In this document: positions 48,564 to 58,025 of the stretch, one piece after another
Position numbering within the stretch: the first letter of the stretch is position 1
Layout of the letters: every line of letters starts with the position of its first letter
DNA from: Microbacteriaceae bacterium
GTDB lineage: Bacteria > Actinomycetota > Actinomycetes > Actinomycetales > Microbacteriaceae
Reading direction: 5' to 3'
Length of the DNA stretch: 64,000 nt
Assembly (NCBI GenBank): GCA_025464975.1
Contig: JAODMT010000004.1
Span: forward strand, 310,001 to 374,000
Made by a program: the position numbers and the translations under genes
Notes under the pieces: generated by a model
The model's input: the letters and a program-made list of their open reading frames with translations, nothing else
What the model was told of the DNA's origin: nothing
The model's database searches: none

Positions 48564-50068
48564 CCCTGCTGCGGAACGCCCGGATCGGGGGAGGCGAGCC
48601 GGTCGACGTGCGCATCCGCGAGGGGCGGATCGTCGCGATCGGTGCTGATCTCCCGATCGCTGACAGCCTCCCGATCGCGATTGGGGGTTCCGACGGCGGC
48701 CTTCCGGCGGTCGTCGACCTCGACGGGCGTCACGTGCTTCCCGGACTCTGGGACGATCACGTTCACCTGAGCCAACACGCACTTGCGCGCCGCCGGGTCG
48801 ACGTTTCCGCCGCCGGATCGGCCGCGGAAGCGGCGGCGACCATGGCGGCGGCGGCCGTCGCACGACCTCCCGAATCCGGGCTTCCGCTCGTCGGATTCGG
48901 CTTTCGCGACGGGCTCTGGCCCGATGCGCCAACCGCGGCGATCCTTGACGCGGTCGTCGGTTGGCTTCCAGTGGTGCTCGTGAGCGGCGACCTGCACTGC
49001 TGTTGGCTCAACACCGCCGCGCTGAAACGGTTCGGGTTCCCCGACCATCCCACTGGCATCCTTCGGGAGGCCGACGCGTTCCCCGTGACCGTGCGGCTGC
49101 GGGACGTGCCGGATGCGGTTCTCGACGGTTGGGTGGACGAGGCCGCGCGAGCGGCGGCGCGCCGCGGAGTCGTCGGAATTGTCGACTTCGAGATGGCGGA
49201 CAACCTGAGCATCTGGGCGCGGCGAATTGCAGCCGGATCAGGTTCGTTGCGGGTCGCCGCGGCCGTCTACCCCGAGTGGCTCGATGCCGCAATTCGGGAC
49301 GGCCGGGCCACCGGTCAGGTGCTCGATCGGACGTCCGGGCTGCTCACCGTCGGGCCGTTCAAGGTGATTACGGACGGGTCGCTCAACACGCGCACCGCAT
49401 TCTGTGTGGACGAATACCCGGGACTCGAGGGACAACCGGACTCCCGCGGCTTGCTCACGGTCGCTTCGTCCGAACTCGTGCCGCTGCTTCGCCTCGCATC
49501 GGCGGCCGGGCTGCTTCCCGCGGTTCACGCGATCGGGGACGAGGCCAACCGGCTGGCCCTCGATGCGTTCGCGACGGTGGGAACCGGCGGACGCATCGAA
49601 CACGCCCAGTTGCTTCGCGACGCCGATGTCGCCCGGTTCGCGACCCTCGGAGTCACGGCGAGCGTGCAACCCGAGCATGCGATGGATGATCGGGACGTGG
49701 CCGACCACTACTGGGCCGGCCGAACGGGTCGTGCCTTCACTTTGCGCAGTCTTCTCGATGCCGGAGCAACCCTTACCCTCGGGTCGGACGCTCCGGTCGC
49801 GCCCCTCGACCCGTGGATCACCATGGCTGCGGCCGTCTGGCGCAGTCGCGACGGGCTCCCGCCGTGGCATCCGGAACAGCGGATTTCCGTCGCGGACGCG
49901 ATCGCGGCATCCTCGCACGGCAGGGCAAGCGTTGCGGTGGGCGACGCGGCGGACCTGTGCGTCGTCGACCTCGACCCGCTGACCGCCTCTGCCGAGCAGG
50001 TGCGGTCGATGCCGGTGTCGGCGACCATGCTCGGTGGCCGCTGGACGCACAACCTGATCGCGGAGTGA
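48560..50068 (+). CDS. amidohydrolase (YtcJ-like)
   Basis: VDLDGRHVLPGLWDDHVHLSQHAL; KVITDGSLNTRTAFC; HAIGDEANRLALDA; GSDAPVAPLDPWITMAAAV. Confidence 0.92.
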   Translation: MTLLRNARIGGGEPVDVRIREGRIVAIGADLPIADSLPIAIGGSDGGLPAVVDLDGRHVLPGLWDDHVHLSQHALARRRVDVSAAGSAAEAAATMAAAAVARPPESGLPLVGFGFRDGLWPDAPTAAILDAVVGWLPVVLVSGDLHCCWLNTAALKRFGFPDHPTGILREADAFPVTVRLRDVPDAVLDGWVDEAARAAARRGVVGIVDFEMADNLSIWARRIAAGSGSLRVAAAVYPEWLDAAIRDGRATGQVLDRTSGLLTVGPFKVITDGSLNTRTAFCVDEYPGLEGQPDSRGLLTVASSELVPLLRLASAAGLLPAVHAIGDEANRLALDAFATVGTGGRIEHAQLLRDADVARFATLGVTASVQPEHAMDDRDVADHYWAGRTGRAFTLRSLLDAGATLTLGSDAPVAPLDPWITMAAAVWRSRDGLPPWHPEQRISVADAIAASSHGRASVAVGDAADLCVVDLDPLTASAEQVRSMPVSATMLGGRWTHNLIAE

Positions 50069-50094
50069 GCGACCGAAGTGAAACCCCGGTCGCT
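50068..50094 (+). terminator. hairpin downstream of the amidohydrolase gene
   Basis: agcgaccg-aagtgaaaccc-cggtcgct, perfect 8-bp stem. Confidence 0.55.
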
Positions 50095-50257
50095 GAAGCA
50101 CGCTGAGCGCGCTTCGCACGGGGGTAATCCCCACCGAAAGCGGTGTGTCAGCCGGATGTCGCACGCGACGCCTTCGGAATGAGGCTTGGGTCATGAGACT
50201 CCCCGTCGCAGCGACCGCAGCGTTGCAGGCGCACGGGCCTACCGAACGGACACGATC

Positions 50258-51640
50258 ATGACCAGCGCTGATGCCTCCACTTCGACCGCCGACTCTGCCA
50301 CGCTGGACCCCGTGACCAGCGCACCTGATCGGCCCGGCTCGCTCTATGGACGGCTGTGGCGTTCGGTGCCGCGTGAGCTTGGCTTCCTGCTCCCGACCCT
50401 GCCGATCGTTGTGGTGGCATTCACCATCCTCGTCACCGGGCTCGCAACCGGTGTTGGCACCCTCGTGACCTTCATCGGAATCTTCATCGTGATCGGGACA
50501 CTGTTCGCAGCCCGCGGTTTTGGCACCCTCGAGCTCGCTCGACTTCGGGGCTCCGGCCGACCCGAGATTCGCGGTCCGGTGTGGGATCGGAGCCAGACAT
50601 CCGGATTCTGGTCGAAGGTCTTCAGCACGCTGCTGAACCCGCACTACTGGCTGTACCTGTTACACGGACTCGTCGTCAACTTCGCCGTCGGATTGTTCAC
50701 CTGGTTCGTCACCTTCGTCTGGACGGTGGTGGCCCTCTCCGGCACCACATTTTGGATCTTCTCCCGGTGGATCCCGAACAACGACGGCTGGACGCTGTAC
50801 GACTGGGTTCGCCGCTACTTCCTGCCCGGGTGGCAGGCCGATCCTGCCCTCGCCGACAACGTGCTCTACTTCATTGTCGGCGCCATCTTTCTCGCCCTCC
50901 TTCCGTTCGTCACCCGCGGGATGACGATGCTGCACTATCTGATCGCGCTCGGGATGCTCGGCCGGTTCCGCATCGCGGAGCTTCAGGGAGAGGTGGCCGA
51001 CCTGTCCGCGTCGAGGAGCGCCGCCGTGTCTGCGGAGGGAACCGCGCTGCGGCGGCTGGAGCGGGACATCCACGACGGCCCACAGCAGCGACTCGTTCGA
51101 CTGCAGATGGATCTCGCCGCAGCCGACCGGCAGCTCGACACCGACCCGCAGTCGGCTCGCCGCCTCATCGAGGGTGCGATGGACCAGTCGAAGGAGGCTC
51201 TCGAGGAGTTGCGGGCCCTTTCTCGCGGATTCGCTCCGCCGATTTTGCTTGATCGCGGTCTCATTGCGGCCCTCGAGTCTCTCGCGATGCGCAGCACCGT
51301 TCCGGTGACCCTCCAAAGCGCGATCGAACCGGGCGCGACCGTTCCGCAAGAGGTCGAGCGGAATGCCTACTTTGTGGCGAGCGAATTGGTCACCAACGTG
51401 ATCAAGCACGCCTCGGCGCACCGGGTGGAGTTGCGGGTGGCGCTCGCGGAGGAGGTCGGCGGAGAGGCCCCACGACTCGTGGTCGCAGTGGAGGACGACG
51501 GTGAGGGCGGCGCGACCGTCATCGCCGGGCACGGTCTGGCGGGTCTCGAGGAGCGGTTGCGTGGACTCGGCGGAACCCTGACCATCCACAGTCCGGCGGG
51601 CGGTCCCACCCGCGTCGTCGGGGCGATTCCCGTCCGCTGA
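50258..51640 (+). CDS. sensor histidine kinase (HisKA_3 / NarX-like)
   Basis: LRRLERDIHDGPQQRLVRLQMDLAAADRQL; ELVTNVIKHASAHRVELRV; VEDDGEGGATVIAGHGLAGLEERLRGLGGTL; N-terminal TM sensor domain. Confidence 0.93.
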   Translation: MTSADASTSTADSATLDPVTSAPDRPGSLYGRLWRSVPRELGFLLPTLPIVVVAFTILVTGLATGVGTLVTFIGIFIVIGTLFAARGFGTLELARLRGSGRPEIRGPVWDRSQTSGFWSKVFSTLLNPHYWLYLLHGLVVNFAVGLFTWFVTFVWTVVALSGTTFWIFSRWIPNNDGWTLYDWVRRYFLPGWQADPALADNVLYFIVGAIFLALLPFVTRGMTMLHYLIALGMLGRFRIAELQGEVADLSASRSAAVSAEGTALRRLERDIHDGPQQRLVRLQMDLAAADRQLDTDPQSARRLIEGAMDQSKEALEELRALSRGFAPPILLDRGLIAALESLAMRSTVPVTLQSAIEPGATVPQEVERNAYFVASELVTNVIKHASAHRVELRVALAEEVGGEAPRLVVAVEDDGEGGATVIAGHGLAGLEERLRGLGGTLTIHSPAGGPTRVVGAIPVR

Positions 51641-51708
51641 TTCGCTCCACCGCTGCGGCGAGCCGGACACGAGGCTCGCCGCAGATCGCCTGCCCCTAGG
51701 GTGGTGTC

Positions 51709-52362
51709 GTGACCGACTCCCCGTTGCGCGTGCTCGTCGCCGATGACTCCGTTCTGTTGCGCGAGGGGCTCGTGCGGGTGCTCATCGAGGCGGGCCTCGA
51801 GGTGTGCGGCTCGTTTGGGGATGCGGAGGCGCTGCTCGACCGTCTGGCGGAACTAGCCCCCGACCTCATTGTGCTCGACGTACGGATGCCGCCCAGTTTT
51901 CGTGATGAGGGCGTCCGTGCCGCCATCCGGGCCCGAGCGGTACTGCCGAACGTCGGAATCCTCTTGCTCTCCCAATACGTGGAAATCGCCTACGCCCAGG
52001 AGCTGCTGTCCTCCGGCACCGGTGGGATCGGGTACCTCCTGAAGGACCGGGTGGCCTCGCTCACCGAGTTGAAACAGGCGATCGAACGGATCGCCTCGGG
52101 CGGCACAGTGCTCGACCCCGAGGTCGTGGCCCAGCTGGTCGGTCGCCGGAATGACCCGCTCGGCTCGCTCACGCGTCGGGAGCGGGAGGTGTTGACCCAG
52201 ATGGCGGAGGGCCGCACCAACACCGCTATTGCGTCGGCTCTCGTGATCGGCACCGGAGCCGTCGAGAAGAACGTCACATCGATCTTCCAGAAGCTCGGAC
52301 TCGACGACTCGGGCAATGACCACCGGCGGGTGCTTGCTGTGCTCGCCTGGTTGCAGCGCTGA
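51709..52362 (+). CDS. LuxR/NarL-family response regulator
   Basis: LRVLVADDSVLLREGLVRVLIEAG; DLIVLDVRMPPSFRDEG; LTRREREVLTQMAEGRTNTAIASAL. Confidence 0.94.
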   Translation: MTDSPLRVLVADDSVLLREGLVRVLIEAGLEVCGSFGDAEALLDRLAELAPDLIVLDVRMPPSFRDEGVRAAIRARAVLPNVGILLLSQYVEIAYAQELLSSGTGGIGYLLKDRVASLTELKQAIERIASGGTVLDPEVVAQLVGRRNDPLGSLTRREREVLTQMAEGRTNTAIASALVIGTGAVEKNVTSIFQKLGLDDSGNDHRRVLAVLAWLQR

Positions 52363-52441
52363 GTCGGCTCCAGACCGGGAGCAGCGGAGCCAGTTGCTCC
52401 GGTCGCAGGGTCCATGCGGCCGGGTCAACGAGAATTGATAT

Positions 52442-52948
52442 GTGACTGAACCAACTGTCCGCCCGCTGACCCCCGATGACTGGCCCGCGGTGAGGGCAAT
52501 CTATCAAGAGGGCATGGAAACCGGACACGCTACATTCCAAGCCGAGCCGCCGAGTTGGGACGGGTTCGACGCCGACAAACTTCCGGGCCAGCGGCTGGTC
52601 GCGGTGGACGGCGACGCGATCCTTGGCTGGGCGGCGGCGGCCCCCACGTCCGGCCGAGACGTCTACCGGGGAGTGGCCGAGCACTCGGTCTACGTCGCGG
52701 CAGGGGAGCGAGGGCGCGGGATCGGGCGTCTGCTGCTCGGCGCACTCATCGATTCATCCGAGGCCGCTGGCATCTGGACACTGCAGTCCGGAATCTTTCC
52801 CGAGAACGTTAATAGCCTCGCCCTGCACGCCGACTTCGGATTCATCATCGTCGGGCGGCGAGAGCGCCTCGGGCTCATGACCTACGGACCCCTGGCCGGG
52901 CAGTGGCGTGACCAGATCCTCGTCGAGCGCCGAAGCGGGCGAATTTAG
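52442..52948 (+). CDS. GNAT N-acetyltransferase (phosphinothricin acetyltransferase-like)
   Basis: VRPLTPDDWPAVRAIYQEGMETGHATFQAEPPSWD; HSVYVAAGERGRGIGRLLLGALI. GTG start. Confidence 0.92.
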   Translation: MTEPTVRPLTPDDWPAVRAIYQEGMETGHATFQAEPPSWDGFDADKLPGQRLVAVDGDAILGWAAAAPTSGRDVYRGVAEHSVYVAAGERGRGIGRLLLGALIDSSEAAGIWTLQSGIFPENVNSLALHADFGFIIVGRRERLGLMTYGPLAGQWRDQILVERRSGRI

Positions 52949-53167
52949 GCGGAAAGCCCGACTGAGGGTTCCCGAGTCGGCTCGGGGGCCAGGATCGGCT
53001 CTTCTCGGAGCGAATTCGCAGCAGAAGACGTCCCCTGAGGGGAAATCTCCGTAGATCGAGGGCCTCGGGGAGCCTTTCAGCGGAGCCCGAGCGGGAGGTG
53101 TCAATTCGAGCGGTGATTATTAGGGAAGTCTTGGCTCCGCCACAGAAGGGTCGTTGATTTAGGCCAG

Positions 53168-54583
53168 TTGAAGGTTGGGCGACGCGTGTCGACTATCGGT
53201 GATCTCGAGACGTCATCTGCACAGACAGAGGTATTGGGTTGGCGCCGTCTGCCGCACCTGCTGAGCGAGCACCGCATGGGTTCACTCGCGGTGGGAATAG
53301 CTGTCCTGGGAACGCTCCTGGAGTGGATGCGCCTCCCGTCAGTCGCTGCCGGCACGCTGTGGGCCGAAGACGCCCGCCGATTTCTCAATAATGCCGTGGC
53401 GAAGGGGTCGTTTCCGGCCCTCTTCACCCCGTATGCGGGCTATTTGCACACGGTTCCGCGCCTCATCGCAGGCACCGCAGTCTCATTCACCCCTATCGAC
53501 GACTGGGCCTTCGTCATGTCCTTCGGGTCGTGTCTGGTCGCAGGGGTGGTCGCAGCCCTCGTGTTCGTCTGCTCGGGAGCCGCCTTCACCGGATGGTTGC
53601 CGCGGGTCTTGCTCGCCGCAATAACCCTGCTGGACCCGCTGGCCCCCCACGAGGTACTCGGCAACACCGCCAACCTCCACTGGTATTTCCTTTGGCTCGC
53701 CCCGTGGCTCTTTCTCTACCGGCCCCGGAGCAAGGCCAGCGCATGGGTGCTCGGAATCGCCGCGCTCTTCGCCGGGCTCACTGAGATTCAAATGGTGTTC
53801 TTCACCCCTCTGCTCGCCTGGCAGAGCAAGGACCGCAGGAGGTGGCCGACCCGGGGTCTGCTTCTCGTCGGCCTCGCTGCGCAGATCGTCACGACGCTCC
53901 TCGCACCGAGGGGGAGCTTTTCGATGCACCTGATCGGCGTGCCGTCCCTCGTGGACGGCTACTTCATCAATGCTGTGGCGACCATCTGGCTGCCCACATC
54001 GGCGTCCATTGGGTGGGCATTCACCCACGGTGCTGGGCTGATTCCGTTGCTACTCTTTCTTCCGTTCGTACTCGCCGCGATCTGGGGCTTTGCCGGGGGC
54101 AGCCCGCTCACGCGAATACTAATCGCGTCGCTGCTGGTGGGTTCGTTCGTTCTCTATGGTGCCGCGGTCGAAGCGACGCCGGCTTCGTTTTCCGACTACG
54201 CCAACTCGACTCCGGCGCAGTGGGCAAACCCGTGGCGGACGCGGTACGGTGTGGTCCCATCCATGATGCTTCTCGCGCTGATACCGCTCGCGATCTGGGG
54301 TCGGCGGCGGGCGCCGGGCTTCGCGGATTCCCGCATCCGCGATATGCGTGGCCGCACACGGACTGTGAGCTGGGTGTCGGTCGCTCTCATGGTTGCCCTC
54401 CTCCTCGCCCAGTTCGTCCCGGCGAACACCCGTCGCGATTCCGGACCACAATGGCAGCCGCAAGTTGCGGCGAAGCGCGAGTTCTGCGAATCCCGGCCGG
54501 CCTCGACGAAGGTGTCGCTCGCGGGGGCGCCCGGCGCAGCATGGCTGGTGCAGGTTTCCTGCTCCATGCTCAACAAGAGCTGA
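53168..54583 (+). CDS. polytopic membrane protein, possibly GT-C-type glycosyltransferase
   Basis: ~10 hydrophobic segments; WAEDARRFLNNAVAKGSFPALFTPYAGYLHTVPRLIA in the first extracytoplasmic loop. Confidence 0.7.
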   Translation: MKVGRRVSTIGDLETSSAQTEVLGWRRLPHLLSEHRMGSLAVGIAVLGTLLEWMRLPSVAAGTLWAEDARRFLNNAVAKGSFPALFTPYAGYLHTVPRLIAGTAVSFTPIDDWAFVMSFGSCLVAGVVAALVFVCSGAAFTGWLPRVLLAAITLLDPLAPHEVLGNTANLHWYFLWLAPWLFLYRPRSKASAWVLGIAALFAGLTEIQMVFFTPLLAWQSKDRRRWPTRGLLLVGLAAQIVTTLLAPRGSFSMHLIGVPSLVDGYFINAVATIWLPTSASIGWAFTHGAGLIPLLLFLPFVLAAIWGFAGGSPLTRILIASLLVGSFVLYGAAVEATPASFSDYANSTPAQWANPWRTRYGVVPSMMLLALIPLAIWGRRRAPGFADSRIRDMRGRTRTVSWVSVALMVALLLAQFVPANTRRDSGPQWQPQVAAKREFCESRPASTKVSLAGAPGAAWLVQVSCSMLNKS

Positions 54584-54618
54584 CGGAACTGTCCCCAACC
54601 GGATGCCGCGCGGGATGA

Positions 54619-55440
54619 CTAGACGGCCGTTGGCGAGATCCGCTGTTCGCCACGGCGCTGCCGAAGGGCCAGCACCACTACCAGGATGAGGATTATGGCG
54701 AGGAAGAGCACACTGGTTCCCGTCGTTCCGAGGCCAAGCCCGCCGTCCTTCTGAGGTTGGGAGAGCAGGTCGCCAGTTGAGGCCCCCAACGGCCGCGTGA
54801 GGATGTATGCGATCCAGAAGGAGGCCACCGCGTTGAGCTTGAACGCGTAATACGCGACGGCGACCACGGCAATGGCCGCGGCAAAGACCACGAGTGACAG
54901 CAGGTAGCCAAGGTTGAGTGCCTCAGCCAGCAGGTCGCCGGCCGCGGTCCCGAGCGCGAAGGTGAAGAGCACCGCGAGCCAGTAGAACGACTCACGACGG
55001 GTTGTAAGGATGGAGTGGATCGAGAGCGTCTTCTCGCTGCGGAACCAGGCGACGAAGGTGAGGCCGAGCGCGATCGCAAAGACAACCGCCGTAAGCCAGA
55101 GCGGAACTCCGAGGTTGTCGGTCAGGTTGTCGGTGATGAGAGTTCCCACAACGCTGATTAGCACGACTGCGAGCCAGTAGACCGCCGGAAGGTACCGGCG
55201 CAGTCGAAACTGGAACACCAGGACTACGGCCAGCGCGGCAGCCATGACAATGCTCGTCAACGTGAGACCGAATCCAAGTTGCACATTGAGGAAATCGGCG
55301 AAGGTCTCGCCGACCGTGGTCGCCAGGACCTTGATGATCCAGAAGATCGCGGTGACCTCGGGCACCTTGTTCACCATTGCCGGTGCCGTGCTGAACATTG
55401 TCGGTGTCGTGGTCAGCGAACCCGCTTCTCTTGACGTCAT
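54619..55440 (-). CDS. COG4705-like polytopic membrane protein (paralogue 1)
   Basis: Repeated FW/YW...G....D motifs: IFWIIKVLATTVGETFADFL, FYWLAVLFTFALGTAAGDLL, FWIAYILTRPLGASTGDLL. Confidence 0.8.
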   Translation of the reverse strand: MTSREAGSLTTTPTMFSTAPAMVNKVPEVTAIFWIIKVLATTVGETFADFLNVQLGFGLTLTSIVMAAALAVVLVFQFRLRRYLPAVYWLAVVLISVVGTLITDNLTDNLGVPLWLTAVVFAIALGLTFVAWFRSEKTLSIHSILTTRRESFYWLAVLFTFALGTAAGDLLAEALNLGYLLSLVVFAAAIAVVAVAYYAFKLNAVASFWIAYILTRPLGASTGDLLSQPQKDGGLGLGTTGTSVLFLAIILILVVVLALRQRRGEQRISPTAV

Positions 55441-55494
55441 GTCACGCTCCTCTGGTGCTAGGTGGGTAGTGGCCCCAAGCACAGTGATCGCGTT

Positions 55495-56277
55495 CTAAGA
55501 ATTCTGTAATGCAGCAATCGAATTGCGCTGCCTGAGCGAAAGCACCGCGACGAGGAGCACGATCAGCACGGCAAGCACGGCGCTGACCGGCCCCGTTCCC
55601 CAGTCCAGTCCGCCGCGGGCGTGGGAGACCCCCATCCAGTCGGCGAAGGAGGCACCCAGCGGGCGGGTCACGATGTAGGCAAACCAGAAGGCGAACACCG
55701 CGTTGAGCCGCAGCCACCTGAAGCCGATGGCCGGTATGGCGATAACCACTGCGAAGAGGACGCCCGAGGAAAGATAACCGAGATGCAGCGTCGTGGCCGT
55801 CATGTCCCCGGCCGCGGTCCCCAGCGCGAAGGTAACGAGAACGGTCGCCCAATAGAAAATCTCGCGGCGCCGAGTGGTGATGCTATGAATCGACAAAGTC
55901 TTTTCTACGCGGAACCAAATGACAAGGACGCACGCAAGGGCGACGGCAAAAACGAGCGTGGATACGACGTAAGGGATGCCGATCACGATGTGGGCGACAT
56001 CTGCCGCCATCGTCCCGAAAACGCTGACCATGGCCACGGTCAGCCAGTACACCCAGGGAATGTAGGTTCGGACGGCGAATTGCAGCACGAGCACCGCGGC
56101 GAACGCGATCGTGCATAGCCCGACTGCAATCACCGGGTTCATGTGCAGCACGAGAAAGTCGGAGGTCGTCTCTCCCATCCCGGTCGTGAGGACCTTCACT
56201 ATCCAAAAGAAGGCGGTGATCTCCGGTACCTTGCTCCCATTAAGGAGTGCGGACGGGGAGAGGGGTGCCGAGGTCAT
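55495..56277 (-). CDS. COG4705-like polytopic membrane protein (paralogue 2)
   Basis: FFWIVKVLTTGMGETTSDFL, FYWATVLVTFALGTAAGDMT, FWFAYIVTRPLGASFADWM; tandem with 54619..55440. Confidence 0.8.
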   Translation of the reverse strand: MTSAPLSPSALLNGSKVPEITAFFWIVKVLTTGMGETTSDFLVLHMNPVIAVGLCTIAFAAVLVLQFAVRTYIPWVYWLTVAMVSVFGTMAADVAHIVIGIPYVVSTLVFAVALACVLVIWFRVEKTLSIHSITTRRREIFYWATVLVTFALGTAAGDMTATTLHLGYLSSGVLFAVVIAIPAIGFRWLRLNAVFAFWFAYIVTRPLGASFADWMGVSHARGGLDWGTGPVSAVLAVLIVLLVAVLSLRQRNSIAALQNS

Positions 56278-56514
56278 GACCCTCACCCTGATGGGAGGTT
56301 CCTAAGAATCGTCGGAGATTAGTGCCCCCGGTGGCCTCTCTGAGAAGTTTCTTAGCGACTATCGGTGCACGCTGGTCCAATGGCGTCGTCCTATAGGGTC
56401 AGCGCCAAGCGAATTCTTACCCAGAGGCATCATGCTGTTGCCCGCACTTCCGTCGCCTTGGTCGCCGGTATCGGGGTGACTCGGGTGTTGGCTGAAGAAG
56501 TAGGGGATTACTGA

Positions 56515-56916
56515 ATGTCGAACGTCACGGCGGGCCCGGCACGCAACGAACCACGCGCGTCCGGCAATTCTGAGGTACGACTCGGGCTTCGCTACGTCAG
56601 CGTCTTCTCGACAGCCAAAATTGCCTTTCTGTTCGGCGTCGTGGGCGGCGTGGTCGGAGTCTTTGCGACCATCATCATCTACAACATTCTCAATTCGTCC
56701 GGCACGTTCACGCAGCTCGACAGCCTCATCAGCGGCGCTCCGGCGCTGCCCTCGGCGGCGCCCATCGTGCCTCTCAACCTTGTGATTGAGTTTTCGGCCG
56801 TGGCGGGTGTGCTCAACGTCATCCTCGTCACGCTCATCGCTGTGGTTGGCGCGCTGTTCTACAACGGAAGCTCCAAGCTGACGGACGGCCTCTTCGTCTC
56901 CTTCACAAACAAGTAG
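56515..56916 (+). CDS. DUF3566-like transmembrane protein
   Basis: LGLRYVSVFSTAKIAFLFGVVGGVVGVFATIIIYNILNSSGTFTQLDSLI, second C-terminal TM. Confidence 0.65.
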   Translation: MSNVTAGPARNEPRASGNSEVRLGLRYVSVFSTAKIAFLFGVVGGVVGVFATIIIYNILNSSGTFTQLDSLISGAPALPSAAPIVPLNLVIEFSAVAGVLNVILVTLIAVVGALFYNGSSKLTDGLFVSFTNK

Positions 56917-57002
56917 ACCGGGGCACGCAGTTTGCGCAGCGGGGGTGGGCGCGCGTGTCGGCCGATGACGATGCAGTCGGTCGGGTGCGGTATGAAGGAG
57001 TA

Positions 57003-57932
57003 ATGAAGACAATCACCTTTCCGGGCACTGACCTCCAAGCGTCGAACATCATCCTCGGCCTCATGCGCATCCAGGACATGAGCGACGAGGAGGTGCGAAC
57101 GCTCGTCGGCACTGCCCGCGATGCCGGCATCAACTTTTTCGACCACGCCGACGTGTACGGCTCAACCACGCACGGCTGTGAAGCCCGCTTCGGTGAGGCG
57201 GTGACCTTCACACCGTCCGAACGCGAGCAAGTGATCATCCAGAGCAAGGCCGGCATCAACAACGGCTACTTCGACTTCTCCAAAGGACACATTCTCGAGG
57301 CCGTCGACGGTTCGCTCGCCGCGCTCAACATCGACTACCTCGACATCCTGCTGCTGCACCGTCCCGACACCCTGGTCGAGCCCGAGGAAGTCGCCGAGGC
57401 GTTCGATGCGCTGCACGCGTCCGGCAAGGTGCGTCATTTCGGTGTCTCGAACCAGACTCCGCTGCAGACGGAGCTGCTGAAGCGGTACTTGAACCAGCCG
57501 ATCCTTGTGAACCAGGTGCAGCTGAGCATCACCCACGCGTCGCTCGTCGCGGCCGGCATCGCGGCTAACATGGCTGGTCTCGACCAGTCCATCGACCGTG
57601 GAAGCGGAATCCTCGACTATGCGCGACTGAACGACATCACCCTGCAGGCGTGGTCGCCGTTCCAGAAGGGCTTCTTCGACGGCGTCTTCATCGGAGACCG
57701 TGTGGCGTATCCCGAGCTCAACGACCTGCTCGACCAGCTCGCGAAGAAGTATGGCGTGACCCCGACCGGAATCGCGGTGGCGTGGATAACGCGTCACCCT
57801 GCGAACATTCAGGTCGTTCTCGGCACCACGAAGCCGGAGCGGGTGCGGGATTCAGCTGCCGGATCCGAGATCCCGCTGACCCGGGAGGAATGGTACGGGC
57901 TGTTCAAGGCGGCGGGCCACATCGTCCCCTAG
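57003..57932 (+). CDS. aldo/keto reductase (YdhF-like)
   Basis: FPGTDLQASNIILGLMRIQDM; AGINFFDHADVYG; NIDYLDILLLHRPDTLVEPEEVAEAFDALHASGKVRHFGVSN. Confidence 0.93.
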   Translation: MKTITFPGTDLQASNIILGLMRIQDMSDEEVRTLVGTARDAGINFFDHADVYGSTTHGCEARFGEAVTFTPSEREQVIIQSKAGINNGYFDFSKGHILEAVDGSLAALNIDYLDILLLHRPDTLVEPEEVAEAFDALHASGKVRHFGVSNQTPLQTELLKRYLNQPILVNQVQLSITHASLVAAGIAANMAGLDQSIDRGSGILDYARLNDITLQAWSPFQKGFFDGVFIGDRVAYPELNDLLDQLAKKYGVTPTGIAVAWITRHPANIQVVLGTTKPERVRDSAAGSEIPLTREEWYGLFKAAGHIVP

Positions 57933-57962
57933 GCGCCGTGCCCCGGCCTCAGAAAAGGGGAA

Positions 57963-57999
57963 AGGGCCCTCATCCTCCGGGGGAGAGGATGAGGACCCT
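57963..57999. terminator. bidirectional hairpin terminator between convergent genes
   Basis: agggccctcatcctc-cgggggа-type loop-gaggatgaggaccct; ~15-bp stem with one C/A mismatch between 57932(+) and 58026(-). Confidence 0.75.
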
Positions 58000-58025
58000 G
58001 CCGTCTGATTTGCTGCCGGGTGGCC

